In this document: piece after piece, positions 49,529 through 60,204 of the stretch
Numbering within the stretch: the stretch's first letter is position 1
Layout of the letters: each line of letters opens with the position of its first letter
Notes under the pieces: model-generated
What the model was told of the DNA's origin: nothing
The model's input: the letters and a program-made list of their open reading frames with translations, nothing else
Databases searched by the model: none
Assembly (NCBI GenBank): GCA_003569365.1
Contig: BGOS01000020.1
Coordinates: 1-64,000 of the forward strand
From: Anaerolineaceae bacterium
GTDB lineage: Bacteria > Chloroflexota > Anaerolineae > Anaerolineales > UBA11657
Direction of reading: 5' to 3'
Length of the DNA: 64,000 nucleotides
Program-made: the position numbers and the translations under genes

Positions 49529-50818
49529 TTATTGAGGTGCGGTTGGCACCTCCGTCTGCCCACCCTCCCGGTAAGCCTCGTCCAATATTTGCATGGTGTG
49601 GCGCACTGCCGGAACAGAACCGGATGCACCCAGGCTGCGCTCAATTTGCACCATACAACCGATGTTGCCCATCGCCACAATTTGCGCAGCGCTGGCACGC
49701 ACATGGCCGGCTTTGCGCGCCCCCAGCTGTTGTGCAAGGTGCGGTTGCTCGATATTGTAGGTACCAGCCGATCCACAGCACAACTCGCCCTCCGGTAAAT
49801 CCAGCAGTGTAAGGCCGGGAATTTGGCGCAATAAATTGCGCGGGGCAGCGCGCACACCCTGCGCGTGCGAAAGATGGCAGGCATCGTGATAGGCAACGCG
49901 CCGGGTTTGCGCCTGTGCGGGCAGCGGCACCAGCCCCAAGCGGTCCAAAAATACAGTCACGTCGCAGGTGCGCGTGGCAAATGCCTGAGCTTCTGCGTGC
50001 TGCGCGGTTCCCGCAAACAGCAGCGGGTAATCATGGATGCCGCTGCCGCAGCCGGCGGCGGTGGTTAGGATGGCATCCACATCCGCGGGGAACGCTGCCA
50101 GATTGTTGCGCGCATACTGGCGCGCCTGTGGTGCGGCACCGGTATGAATGGCGAGCGCACCGCAGCAGCCTTGCGCCTGCGGCACCAGTACTTCCACGCC
50201 GTTGCGGGTTAGCACGCGCACTGTGGCAGCGTTTATTTCCGGCGCCAGCACTTGCTGTGCGCATCCGGCCAGCAGCGCCACGCGCGCCCGGCGCGTGCCC
50301 AGCGCCGGGGACACGGCCGGCAAATGGACGGCAGCCGGCAGGCGGGCGGGCAGCAGTTCCAACATGGCGCGCAGGCTGCGCGGCAGTGCCGGCGCAAACG
50401 GCTGCGCAAAGCGCCCGGCAAGCGCAGCCATCCGGAATAATTTCGGCCGGGGCAGCACTGCGTGCGAGAGGGCGCGCGCAATGGTGTCGAACAGGCTGCG
50501 CCGGGCGGCTGGCGCGGTGCGGGCGCGGTAGCCGGAAAGCAGCTCGCCGTACTTAACGCCCGACGGGCAGGCGGTGACGCAGCCGAGACAGCCGAGGCAG
50601 CGGTCAATGTGCGGCTGCGCGCTTGCTGCGGGCAGGCTGCCCTCCAACACGGCTTTCATGAGCACGATGCGCCCGCGCGGCGAATCGGCTTCGTCGCCCA
50701 GCAACTGGTAGGTGGGACAGGCGGGCAGGCAAAAGCCACAATGCACGCACGCACTAATTGCTTCGGCCATGGCTGGCGCCTGTGCGCCAAGTTGTTCAAC
50801 GGGAATGTTGTGCTGCAT
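49529..50818 (-). CDS. glcF: Glycolate/lactate oxidase iron-sulfur subunit (GlcF-like)
   Basis: ISACVHCGFCLPACPTYQLLGDEADSPRGRIVLMKAVLEG; CLGCLGCVTACPSGVKYGELL; two cysteine-rich CCG motifs. Confidence 0.9.
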   Translation of the reverse strand: MQHNIPVEQLGAQAPAMAEAISACVHCGFCLPACPTYQLLGDEADSPRGRIVLMKAVLEGSLPAASAQPHIDRCLGCLGCVTACPSGVKYGELLSGYRARTAPAARRSLFDTIARALSHAVLPRPKLFRMAALAGRFAQPFAPALPRSLRAMLELLPARLPAAVHLPAVSPALGTRRARVALLAGCAQQVLAPEINAATVRVLTRNGVEVLVPQAQGCCGALAIHTGAAPQARQYARNNLAAFPADVDAILTTAAGCGSGIHDYPLLFAGTAQHAEAQAFATRTCDVTVFLDRLGLVPLPAQAQTRRVAYHDACHLSHAQGVRAAPRNLLRQIPGLTLLDLPEGELCCGSAGTYNIEQPHLAQQLGARKAGHVRASAAQIVAMGNIGCMVQIERSLGASGSVPAVRHTMQILDEAYREGGQTEVPTAPQ

Positions 50819-50838
50819 GTACGGCTGCCTCTGGCGCG

Positions 50839-52002
50839 CTAATCGAAGCGCATGAACCTCGCGTTTGGATCAAGCGCGTGCTGTGCGCGCTGCAGCAGCG
50901 CTGTGCCCGGCTGCGGCCCGTGCAGCGCCGGCTGGCCTGCGGTAAACGTTCCACCGAACAGCAGCGCAGAAAGTTGATGCGCCCGCAGCAGTTCGTCCAG
51001 CGCGGGCAGCGCCTGCGCTGGCCAGGCCAGCCAGCACACCTGCCCGCCGGCGGAGTAGCGGCTGCTGGCTGCGCCCGGCAGTGCAGCCGCAAACGCAGCA
51101 ATGCGCACCGGCGTGAGCGGCACTTTGAGCAGCGCGCTGCCCGCCGGCGCCCACGCAAACTCGCGCGCAGCGTCCCACACTGCTTGTTCCTCTGCGCCTT
51201 CCAGCAGCGTGCCGCCCCCCAGTGCCTGCTGCAAACGCGCAGCGCGCCCGGGCAGCGCTGCCGGCAATCCGGCCAGGCGCGCCCACAATGTTGCGGGCGG
51301 CTGCAGATCAAGCGCGTCCAGGTCCATTGGCATCGTGGCTGCTTGCAGCAGTGCAGCCACAGCCGCAGCCAGATCCGGATACGTGAAGCGCAGCGAGCAG
51401 TGGGCTGCCGGCGCCGGAAACACTTTGAAGGTGAGTTCGGTCAGCACTGCCAGCCTGCCGAGGCTGCCCACCAGCAGTTTCGGCAAATCGAAACCGGCGG
51501 CGTTCTTAACCACCCGGCCGCCGGCACGCGCGAGTTCGCCAGCGCCGCTTACAAACTGCACCCCCAAAATAAAGTCGCGCAAGCCGCCAAAGCGCCAGCG
51601 GCCGGGCCCGTTCAAGCCGCTCGCCAGCGCGCCGCCCAGCGTTGCGCCGCGCGCAGCAAAAGGCGGATCAAACGGCAAATACTGGTTGTGTCGCGCAAGC
51701 AAAGCCTGCACTTCCGCCACGGGCGTGCCGGCCAGTGCCGTGAAGGTGTACTCGTCGGGCGTATATTCAAGCACGCCTGTGAGAGCCGAGAGATCCAGCG
51801 CCGCCACCCCGGTTGGCGGTGTGCTGAGTGCGGGCTTGCTGCCTCCGGCGCGCGGCAGCAGCCGGGGCAGCTGCAGTACGGCCTCTGCTACTTGTGCGGG
51901 CGTTGCAGGTCGGGTTAGTGGCGGTGGCATGGGCGTGGCATATGCAGGCAGTGGTTCAAACAGAGGCACGCGACCAGCATGCTGTTCGGCAGGATAGCAC
52001 AT
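50839..52002 (-). CDS. glcE: FAD-binding oxidase subunit (GlcE-like)
   Basis: FDPPFAARGATLGGALASGLNGPGRWRFGGLRDFILGVQFVSGAGELARAGGRVVKNAAGFDLPKLLVGSLG. Confidence 0.88.
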   Translation of the reverse strand: MCYPAEQHAGRVPLFEPLPAYATPMPPPLTRPATPAQVAEAVLQLPRLLPRAGGSKPALSTPPTGVAALDLSALTGVLEYTPDEYTFTALAGTPVAEVQALLARHNQYLPFDPPFAARGATLGGALASGLNGPGRWRFGGLRDFILGVQFVSGAGELARAGGRVVKNAAGFDLPKLLVGSLGRLAVLTELTFKVFPAPAAHCSLRFTYPDLAAAVAALLQAATMPMDLDALDLQPPATLWARLAGLPAALPGRAARLQQALGGGTLLEGAEEQAVWDAAREFAWAPAGSALLKVPLTPVRIAAFAAALPGAASSRYSAGGQVCWLAWPAQALPALDELLRAHQLSALLFGGTFTAGQPALHGPQPGTALLQRAQHALDPNARFMRFD

Positions 52003-52112
52003 GGCAAGCGGGCCAGGCGGGGAGCGTTGGGGCTGCGTTGCAGCGTGCGCTGCAGACTAAGACACCAGCCAAACCCGCCGGCATATACTCAACCAGGAGC
52101 GCACTGTAACCG

Positions 52113-53042
52113 ATGCAAATCTCCAACAACCGCACACGCAGCGTTCTGATTGCGCTGGCGGGTACTACTGCCTGGGCCACCACCGGAATTTTCTTCAGCG
52201 TGCTGCTCAACCGCTATCAGCTGGCGCCGCTGGCGCTGGCATTTTGGCGCGACCTCTTTATTGCAGTGGTGGCGCTGGCCGGGCTGCGTGTGGTGCGCCC
52301 GGCTGCACTGCGCATCAGCCGCAAAGACCTGCCATTTTTTCTGGGTTACGGATTTGTGGGGCTGTCAACCTTTAACGCGATGTGGATCTACAGCGTCAAA
52401 TTTAATGGCGCAGCGGTGGCTACCGTGCTGGCCTACAGCTCGCCGGCGTTTACAGTATTGCTGGCGCGTGCGGTACTGGGCGAGGCGCTTACGGCCCGCA
52501 AGCTTGTGGCGGCGTTCGTCTGTTTGCTGGGCTGCGCATTTGTGGCGCGCGCAGAGAGCCCTGCCACTTGGCAGGTGAACCCGCTTGGCATTTTGGTTGG
52601 GCTTGGCACGGGCGTGGCTTTTGCCTGCTACAGCCTGGCCGGCCGGTGGAGCGCCGGGCGCTTCGCCAGCTCATGGACCGTGACGGCGTATGGGTTTCTG
52701 TTTGCGGCGGGCGGCCTGGCACTTGTGCAGCGGCCGGCCACACTGTTCTCCTTGGGCACGGAGTGGAGCGGCTGGGCTCTGCTGCTTTTCCTTGCGGTTG
52801 GCCCATCGCTTGTGGGCTATGCGCTGTACACGCACAGCCTGCGCGACCTGCCCGCCAGCACAGCCGGGCTGATTGCCGCGCTGGAACCGGCCCTGGCAGC
52901 CTTGATGGCTGTTGTTTTTTTAGGCGAGCAGTTGGTGTTAAGCCAGTGGCTTGGCGTCGCACTCATTTTGGGCGCGGTGGTGCTGGTGCAATTTGAGCCG
53001 GACCCGGCGGTGCCGGTTGCAGTGCAGGAACCGGCAGCGTAG
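52113..53042 (+). CDS. EamA/DMT-family permease
   Basis: ALAGTTAWATTGIFFSVLLNRYQLAPLALAFWRDLFIAV...AALEPALAALMAVVFLGEQL. Confidence 0.88.
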   Translation: MQISNNRTRSVLIALAGTTAWATTGIFFSVLLNRYQLAPLALAFWRDLFIAVVALAGLRVVRPAALRISRKDLPFFLGYGFVGLSTFNAMWIYSVKFNGAAVATVLAYSSPAFTVLLARAVLGEALTARKLVAAFVCLLGCAFVARAESPATWQVNPLGILVGLGTGVAFACYSLAGRWSAGRFASSWTVTAYGFLFAAGGLALVQRPATLFSLGTEWSGWALLLFLAVGPSLVGYALYTHSLRDLPASTAGLIAALEPALAALMAVVFLGEQLVLSQWLGVALILGAVVLVQFEPDPAVPVAVQEPAA

Positions 53043-53221
53043 CCCGCGGCTTTGGCAGCCGCTTGCAGGCGAGCGGCGCAGCCCTTGGTGGCAGCTGCCG
53101 GGCAGCAAGCCAGCTGATTCACAAAAAGCTGGCGGGGTAAACTTTACAGAGATCTTCGGTGGTTGATGGGGCGCTGCGCCACGCGCATTTCACCCCAAGC
53201 CACTTGCGCAGAAAAATCAAC

Positions 53222-54262
53222 ATGAAAACTATGAAAGCCCTGGTTAAGAAATCTGCTGCGCCGGGATTATGGCTGGAGGATGTGCCGGTGCCAACTTGTG
53301 GCGACACTGAAGTGCTGATCAAGGTGTTGCGCACGGGCATCTGCGGCACAGACCTGCACATTTTTAACTGGGACGCGTGGGCACAGAAGACCATACCTGT
53401 GCCGATGGTTGTTGGCCACGAATTTGTGGGGGAGATTGTTGCGGTTGGAGCGCAGGTGAAAGAATTCCACGCGGGCGAGATTGTGAGTGGCGAGGGCCAC
53501 GTGGTGTGCGGGCGCTGCCGCAACTGCCTGGCTGGGCGGCGCCACCTGTGCAAGGCCACGCAGGGCATTGGCGTGAACCGCCCCGGCGCATTTGCCGAGT
53601 TCATTGTGTTGCCGGACACAAATGTCTGGGCGCACGCTGCCAGCATTGCGCGCGACGTGCAGGCAATCTTCGATCCGTTTGGCAATGCAGTGCACACTGC
53701 GCTGCAGTTTGACATGCTGGGCGAGGATGTGCTGATCACGGGCGCCGGCCCGATTGGAATTATGGCTGCTGCGGTGGCGCGCCATGCCGGCGCGCGCTAT
53801 GTGGTGATCACAGATGTGAACCCGTACCGGCTGGAATTGGCGCGCCAAATGCGCGTCACATTGGCGGTGGATGTGCGCACAACCAGTTTGGCCGCAGTGC
53901 AGCAGCAGCTGGGCATGCGCGAGGGCTTCGACGTTGGCTTGGAGATGAGCGGCAACGCGGCCGCATTCCGCGACATGCTGGCCAATATGTGCCACGGCGG
54001 CAAGGTGGCAATGCTGGGCATTCCGGGCGCAGAGATGGCGATCGATTGGAACACGGTGATCTTCAACATGCTCACCATCCGCGGCATCTACGGCCGCGAG
54101 ATGTACGAGACCTGGTACAAGATGACGGTGCTGCTGCAGGGCGGCCTCGATATCGATCCAGTGATCACACACCGGTTGCATTACACTGAATTTCAAAAAG
54201 GGTTTGACGCCATGGCGTCCGGCCAGGCGGGAAAGGTGGTGCTCACCTGGAGCGCGGGGTAA
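53222..54262 (+). CDS. tdh: L-threonine 3-dehydrogenase
   Basis: [72 protein letters not shown] opens at 53159. Confidence 0.95.
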   Translation: MKTMKALVKKSAAPGLWLEDVPVPTCGDTEVLIKVLRTGICGTDLHIFNWDAWAQKTIPVPMVVGHEFVGEIVAVGAQVKEFHAGEIVSGEGHVVCGRCRNCLAGRRHLCKATQGIGVNRPGAFAEFIVLPDTNVWAHAASIARDVQAIFDPFGNAVHTALQFDMLGEDVLITGAGPIGIMAAAVARHAGARYVVITDVNPYRLELARQMRVTLAVDVRTTSLAAVQQQLGMREGFDVGLEMSGNAAAFRDMLANMCHGGKVAMLGIPGAEMAIDWNTVIFNMLTIRGIYGREMYETWYKMTVLLQGGLDIDPVITHRLHYTEFQKGFDAMASGQAGKVVLTWSAG

Positions 54263-54267
54263 CAGCG

Positions 54268-55455
54268 ATGATCACAGACAGTTTGCGGCAGCAGTTGGGC
54301 GGCGTGCTGGAAGAAATGCGCGCTGGCGGCTTGTACAAAGAAGAGCGCATCATCAGTTCGCCGCAGCGCACGCATATCAGCATCACAGGCCGACCGGATG
54401 TGCTCAACCTCTGCGCTAACAATTATCTTGGGCTGGCATCGCACCCGGAGGTTGTGCAGGCGGCGCATGCTGCGCTTGAGCAGTGGGGGTACGGGCTGGC
54501 GAGCGTGCGCTTTATTTGCGGCACCCAAACTTTGCACAAGGATCTGGAGCGCCAGCTGAGTGCGTTTCTGGGCACGGACGACACAATTCTGTACTCCTCG
54601 TGCTGGGATGCAAACGGCGGACTGTTTGAGACACTGCTGGGCGCGGAGGATGCCGTCATCTCTGACGAGTTGAATCATGCATCGATTATTGACGGGGTGC
54701 GTTTGTGCAAAGCGCAGCGCCTGCGCTACCGCAACAACGACATGGCAGACCTGGAGCAGCAGCTGGTTGCAGCGCATGGCGCGCGCCACCGCCTGATAGC
54801 AACCGATGGCGTGTTTTCCATGGATGGTTCGGTTGCCAACCTGCCGGCAATCTGTGATCTGGCAGAGCGCCACAACGCCTTGGTGATGGTGGATGACTCG
54901 CATGCGGTGGGCGTGCTGGGCGCGCACGGCCGCGGTACGCCGGAGCAGCAGGGCGTGCTGGGGCGCGTGGATGTGATTACAGGCACGCTGGGCAAGGCGC
55001 TGGGCGGCGGTAGTGGCGGCTACGCCAGTGCCAGTGCGGAAATAGTGGCCCTGCTGCGCCAGCGCTCGCGCCCGTATTTGTTTTCCAATTCTGTGCTGCC
55101 GCCGGTGGTGGGCGCTGCGCTCAAATCACTGGAGATCCTCGGCCGCTCCACAGAATTGCGCGACCGGCTTGAGCAAAACACAAAATACTTTCGCGCAGCG
55201 ATGACTAACGCCGGCTTCAACATTGTGCCCGGCATTCACCCCATTACCCCCATCATGCTTGGCGATGCCAAACTGGCAACCCGGATGGCAGCCATGCTGC
55301 TGGAGCATGGCGTGTATGTGGTTGGCTTTGCCTATCCGGTGGTGCCGCAGGGCAAGGCACGCATCCGCGTGCAAGTTTCGGCGGCACACTCACACGCGGA
55401 TTTGGAGCGGGCGGTCAGCGCCTTTAGTGCCGTAAAGCAAACGCTCGGAATATAG
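54268..55455 (+). CDS. kbl: Glycine C-acetyltransferase (2-amino-3-ketobutyrate CoA ligase)
   Basis: [57 protein letters not shown]...[16 protein letters not shown]. Confidence 0.95.
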   Translation: MITDSLRQQLGGVLEEMRAGGLYKEERIISSPQRTHISITGRPDVLNLCANNYLGLASHPEVVQAAHAALEQWGYGLASVRFICGTQTLHKDLERQLSAFLGTDDTILYSSCWDANGGLFETLLGAEDAVISDELNHASIIDGVRLCKAQRLRYRNNDMADLEQQLVAAHGARHRLIATDGVFSMDGSVANLPAICDLAERHNALVMVDDSHAVGVLGAHGRGTPEQQGVLGRVDVITGTLGKALGGGSGGYASASAEIVALLRQRSRPYLFSNSVLPPVVGAALKSLEILGRSTELRDRLEQNTKYFRAAMTNAGFNIVPGIHPITPIMLGDAKLATRMAAMLLEHGVYVVGFAYPVVPQGKARIRVQVSAAHSHADLERAVSAFSAVKQTLGI

Positions 55456-55465
55456 GAGAGCTTGG

Positions 55466-56563
55466 ATGCAGGCAACAACACGCGCAGTCCCCGTTTTCGA
55501 CGGGCACAACGACACACTGCTGGATCTGGCTGGTTCCGCGCGGTCGTTTTTTGAGCGGTCAGAAACCGGGCACATTGATCTGCCGCGTGCGCGCGCGGGC
55601 AATCTGGCGGGCGGATTTTTTGCGGTCTTTGTGCCTGATCCCGCGCCGGAAGCAGCCGCTGGCGGGCTGGCTGCCGACAGCGGGCTTGCCAGCTCGATTG
55701 CAGCGGGCGGCAGCATCTATGCTGCGACAGCCACCATGCCGGCACCCATGGCCCTCGAGTACGCGCAGCAACAATCGCTGGCAACGATTGCGAGTTTTCT
55801 GCGGCTGGAACAAACCTCCGGCGGCCAGATGCGGGTGTGCCGCACGGCGGCGGAAATTCAGGCGTGCATTGAGGCCGGCGTGTTCGCAATGGAGCTGCAC
55901 ATGGAGGGCGCCGAGGCAATTGACCCCGGCCTCGACATGCTTGATGTTTTGCACGCAGCTGGTTTGCGCTCGCTTGGCATCTGCTGGTCGCGCCCCAACC
56001 GCTTTGGCCATGGCGTTCCATTTGCATTCCCCAGCACCGGCGACACCGGACCCGGGCTCAGCGAGCTTGGTATTGCGCTGGTGCAGCGCTGCAACCAGCT
56101 GCGCGTAATGATAGACCTCTCGCACCTCAACGCGGCCGGTTTCTGGGATGTGGCCAAGCATTCCCGCGCCCCGCTGGTGGCCACGCACTCCAATGTGCAT
56201 GCCATCTGCGCATCGGCACGCAACTTGAGTGAACGGCAGCTGGATGCCATCCGTGATTCTGACGGCCTGGTTGGCTTGAACTTTCATGTTGGCTTTTTGC
56301 GGCCGGATGGCGGCCGCGACCCTGACATCGCACTCGACATCATGATCGATCATTTGGATGCGCTGCTGCAGCGCCTTGGGCCCACCCGCGTTGCGCTGGG
56401 CTCAGACTTTGACGGCGCCACGATGCCGGCTGCAATCCGCGATGCAGCCGGCTTGCCAGCGCTGCTGGCAGCCATGCGCACCCGCGGTTATGGCGAAGAC
56501 ATCATTGAGCAGATCGCCTGGCGAAATTGGATTCGCGTTTTGCGCCAAACCTGGGGGGAGTGA
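55466..56563 (+). CDS. Membrane dipeptidase (M19 renal dipeptidase family)
   Basis: VFDGHNDTLLDLAG; MELHMEGAEAID; MIDLSHLNAAGFWDVAKHSRAPLVATHSNVHAIC; LGSDFDGATMP. Confidence 0.93.
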   Translation: MQATTRAVPVFDGHNDTLLDLAGSARSFFERSETGHIDLPRARAGNLAGGFFAVFVPDPAPEAAAGGLAADSGLASSIAAGGSIYAATATMPAPMALEYAQQQSLATIASFLRLEQTSGGQMRVCRTAAEIQACIEAGVFAMELHMEGAEAIDPGLDMLDVLHAAGLRSLGICWSRPNRFGHGVPFAFPSTGDTGPGLSELGIALVQRCNQLRVMIDLSHLNAAGFWDVAKHSRAPLVATHSNVHAICASARNLSERQLDAIRDSDGLVGLNFHVGFLRPDGGRDPDIALDIMIDHLDALLQRLGPTRVALGSDFDGATMPAAIRDAAGLPALLAAMRTRGYGEDIIEQIAWRNWIRVLRQTWGE

Positions 56564-56938
56564 AGCCAACCAGGCGCGCAGCTTACTGCCCGCGAAAATA
56601 CGGTGCTGGCGGCCCAACGGTTTGGCCTGTGACGGCAGAGTGCCGGTGTTGTTGCACAAAACCAAACCGGCAAGTGTGGTGCGGTGCAGGCGGCCGGATT
56701 GGCGTGCACTCAGGGCTTTCACCGAGTGTCTGCTTCTACAACAACTTCGAAGTGAGCCTGCTTTCAGCTCAACTGTGATCGCATCAGTATTGCCACAGCT
56801 TTTTGTGGCTCACCACAAATCATTTTGACTTCGTAATATTTCGGCCTTAGCGGGGTAATTCCACACGCTCTGGAAGTTTGGGGGCGGCCGCCGGGCAGTG
56901 CTTGGCGCCCAAATTTTGCAGGCGATAATCCACCGCGC

Positions 56939-59548
56939 ATGAGCATACTGATTGCAAAACCGCCAATTAGTGGCGAAACACCGTCGCCGTTGGGTACGCC
57001 AATGTTCGGCGGAGCGCGCCGTGCATTTGTGAACCGCCACATCTGGATTGCTGTAATACTGGTGCTCGCTGCGTTTTTCCGGCTGAACGATCTTGGGGCT
57101 GGTTATTTCGATGGCGACGATGCGTTCATCAGTATTCGTGCGTTGCAGGTGGCGCGCGAGCATGCGCTTGTGCTGGTGGGCCCGCCAATGGCAGTGGGAT
57201 TGTGGCATTCGCCCGTCTCAGTTTATCTGTACGCCATTCCCTACTCGCTATCTTTGGATCCGCGCGCAGCGCGCGCATTTACTGCGCTGCTGAATGTGGC
57301 TTCAATCGCGGTGCTGTATCTGGTGGGCGTCAAGTACTTCAACCGCGCGGGCACTCTGGCGGGCGCGCTGCTGCTGGCGGTTCATCCATACATGGTTGCA
57401 TCCAGCCGCGATATCAACAATGCGCAGCTGGGCGCGTTGTTTGTGGCGCTGTATTTGCTGACCGGTTTTATGGGCTGTGTGGATGGTGCGCGCGGGGCGC
57501 GCTGGCTGCATTTGTTGATGCTCAGCCTGGCCGGCCAGTGCCACCCGCACACTTTTGCGATCGCACCAGTCTCGCTTATCCTGTTTGCTGATGCGTGGAT
57601 TAGCGGCCGGCGCCGATATTTGCTGGCGGATTTTCTGGGCGGGGGACTGCTGGCATTGGCCAGCTTTGCGCCGTACGCAATCGGACTATTGCAATTGCTG
57701 CCGACAGCCAACCTGCCGGCTGCTGCAATTACAGCTTTCAGCAACAAGGGCGTGCTGTTCTTGGCAGACATGCTTCACTGGCGCTTGTCTGAGGGTGCCC
57801 CACAGTGGCTGACACTGGTGCTGCCAGTTCTGCTGCTGGGCGGGATTGCGATTAGCGCGGTGCGCCTGCGCGGCCTGGCGTTACTTGTGGCAGTGTGCAG
57901 CATGCCGCTGGTGGCAACAATCTTCAATATTCATCTTGTGATTGATTATTTCTGGAGCACGCTGCCGGTTGCCTTCTTGTTGATGGGTGTTAGTTTGGGG
58001 ATGCTGTTTGAGCGGCGCTGGCTGCGCTGGATTGGGTTCGGACTGGTTGGCGCAATCGCAATCAGTAATCTGAACTATCTGGTGCGGCTCAACCGGCGCG
58101 TGGATGTGATTTCACTGGACCAGCAACTAGCTGCAACTGACCAGGCACTCGCAACAAACAAGCCAGTGCTGTTGCTGAGTGACGGCAACTATGACAATTT
58201 GATGCGCTGGGAACTGCACAGTATGCGCGCCAACTTGCTGGGGCGCGATGCGCGCGTGGTGGCGGGCAGCCGTTCCATGCCACTGCCGGTGGCAGGCGCA
58301 ACGCTGTTGGGGTCGGTGGATTTTGGATTGCGCCCGTTGTTCCCGGCTGGTGCAGTTGTAAATCAAAGTTTCAGAGTTGCGCCCTTGGCCGGGGCTGCGC
58401 AGTTTGCCCCCAATATTCCGCTGCGCGCGCCGCAGCGCTTTGATGGCGGCCAAACTGTACTTGGGTTCTATGCGCCGGCACCGTTGACGTTCGGGACTGC
58501 TGCGCTGAACCTGATTTGGCGCGTGGACCAGGTTTCGCCGGTGGAGTTTGGTGTCTTTGCGCAACTCGTCGATGAGCGCGGGGCAAAGCTGTCGCAAGTG
58601 GATCTGGCCGGATTGCCGGTCGCGCAGCAGCGCGCCGGCGAATGGGTGCTCAACCAGCTGGATTTCACGGATGTTCCCAGCGCGGGTCCGCTCTTTATCC
58701 GTTTTGGATTCATTGCGGCTGATGGGCGCCGGTCACACCGGTTGAGTGCTGGCGGCGCAATTGTGGAGGGCGATGCATTTGCGCAGGTGCGTGGTTTTGC
58801 GTTGCCGGTAATGGAGTTCAACTCCGCGTTGACACTGGAGGATATCCGGCTGAATGCGCCGACACAGGGCGAGCCACTGCTGGTGGATGCAACTTGGCGG
58901 TTGAAGCAGGCTTTGGAAAATCAGGCGCTGCGCTGGCGCGTTGTTGACAAACAGAGCAGGCGAGTCGTCTACGAAACGGCAGCGGTGCTTGCCACTGGAG
59001 AATGGGCGGTGGGTGCTTTTGTCAGCGAGCAATATGTTTTACGCGTGCCGACGGATTTGCCAGCGGGTGCATACGTAGTTGAAGCCCAGTTAGCGGGCGA
59101 TACCGGTGCTGCAAACACTGTGAAGTGGTCTGATGACGTGGCGCTTGCTGCGCGCAACCGAAACTTTTTGCAGCCCGTGATGATGCATAAGTTGCAAGCA
59201 TTGTTCGGCGACGAAATCAAACTGGCGGGTTATGACTTGCAGCTGGCCGGGCGCAGTTTGAGAGTTACATTGCACTGGCAGGCGCTGCGCCAGTTGGAGC
59301 ACAGCTACAAGTACTTTGTGCATGTGCTGCGCAATGGCGAGTTGGCAGCGCAATCGGATGCAATTCCGCAGGATGCGGAATATCCCACGCTGTGGTGGGC
59401 GCGGAATGAGTTTGTTTCACAAGCAGTGCAGTTGGACCTGGCTGCGCTTGCGGGCGGCGAGTACACGGTTTCTACCGGCTTCTATGATTCACCAACCGGG
59501 CAACGCCTTGCTGCACCCGTAACCCTGCAGGAAATTCGGCTGCCATGA
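56939..59548 (+). CDS. GT39-like membrane glycosyltransferase with large extracytoplasmic C-terminal region
   Basis: RLNDLGAGYFDGDDAFISIRALQVARE; ARAFTALLNVASIAVLYLVGVKYFNRAGTLAGALLLAVHPYMVASSRDINN. Confidence 0.75.
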   Translation: MSILIAKPPISGETPSPLGTPMFGGARRAFVNRHIWIAVILVLAAFFRLNDLGAGYFDGDDAFISIRALQVAREHALVLVGPPMAVGLWHSPVSVYLYAIPYSLSLDPRAARAFTALLNVASIAVLYLVGVKYFNRAGTLAGALLLAVHPYMVASSRDINNAQLGALFVALYLLTGFMGCVDGARGARWLHLLMLSLAGQCHPHTFAIAPVSLILFADAWISGRRRYLLADFLGGGLLALASFAPYAIGLLQLLPTANLPAAAITAFSNKGVLFLADMLHWRLSEGAPQWLTLVLPVLLLGGIAISAVRLRGLALLVAVCSMPLVATIFNIHLVIDYFWSTLPVAFLLMGVSLGMLFERRWLRWIGFGLVGAIAISNLNYLVRLNRRVDVISLDQQLAATDQALATNKPVLLLSDGNYDNLMRWELHSMRANLLGRDARVVAGSRSMPLPVAGATLLGSVDFGLRPLFPAGAVVNQSFRVAPLAGAAQFAPNIPLRAPQRFDGGQTVLGFYAPAPLTFGTAALNLIWRVDQVSPVEFGVFAQLVDERGAKLSQVDLAGLPVAQQRAGEWVLNQLDFTDVPSAGPLFIRFGFIAADGRRSHRLSAGGAIVEGDAFAQVRGFALPVMEFNSALTLEDIRLNAPTQGEPLLVDATWRLKQALENQALRWRVVDKQSRRVVYETAAVLATGEWAVGAFVSEQYVLRVPTDLPAGAYVVEAQLAGDTGAANTVKWSDDVALAARNRNFLQPVMMHKLQALFGDEIKLAGYDLQLAGRSLRVTLHWQALRQLEHSYKYFVHVLRNGELAAQSDAIPQDAEYPTLWWARNEFVSQAVQLDLAALAGGEYTVSTGFYDSPTGQRLAAPVTLQEIRLP

Positions 59549-60177
59549 ACAGCACAAACGGCGAGAAAGCCATCGACCTTGAGTGGCTGAAATCCAGTGT
59601 TGCGGCGGGTGGCCGGCTGGCGGTATTTGATTTGGAATACACAACGTGGGAAGGCGCAAATACAAGGCGCTGGAGCGGCCCGGGCGAATATTTTGAAGTG
59701 GTGCAAATTGGCGCGGTTGTTTTACAGCTGGAGCCAAACTTGACGGAGATTGCAGCCTTCGAAGTGCTGACGCGTCCGGTGTTCAATCCAATCCTGTCGG
59801 ATTATTTTACGGAGCTGACTGGTATCTCCAACGCTGATCTTGAGGTGGGGGCCGTGAGCTTTGCGGATGGATTTGGGAAGTTTGTGCAGTTTTGTGCCGC
59901 AACAAACGCGATTGCTTGTAATGGCTGGGACAACAGAGCGCTGCGAGACAATTGTGGTTGGCGGGGCGTTGAATGGCCCTTTGTTGCGGGCAGTTTTGGA
60001 AATCTGCGCCCGATGTTTGAGAACCGGGTTGGCAATGCGAACAATGCGGCATGGAGCAGCAACATGCCGGTAAGTTTGGGTTTGCCAGCACCGGGTGGCG
60101 CGCATACCGGGCTTGGTGATGCGCGCGCGATTGCCATTGCGCTGCGCGCAATACTGCGCGAGGCCCTGGCGGAATAA
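59545..60177 (+). CDS. DEDD-type 3'-5' exonuclease family protein
   Basis: LAVFDLEYTTWEGA...YFEVVQIGAVVLQLEP...YFTELTGISNADLEVGAVSFADGFGKFVQF...HTGLGDARAIAIALRAIL. Confidence 0.85.
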   Translation: MNSTNGEKAIDLEWLKSSVAAGGRLAVFDLEYTTWEGANTRRWSGPGEYFEVVQIGAVVLQLEPNLTEIAAFEVLTRPVFNPILSDYFTELTGISNADLEVGAVSFADGFGKFVQFCAATNAIACNGWDNRALRDNCGWRGVEWPFVAGSFGNLRPMFENRVGNANNAAWSSNMPVSLGLPAPGGAHTGLGDARAIAIALRAILREALAE

Positions 60178-60204
60178 CCGCGGACGTTGATGCGCGCGCA
60201 GCAG

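Noticed and set aside
53100-53221. Glycine riboswitch upstream of tdh-kbl
   Set aside because: A hairpin (GCCAGCT/AGCTGGC) exists but the conserved glycine-aptamer core was not recognised.
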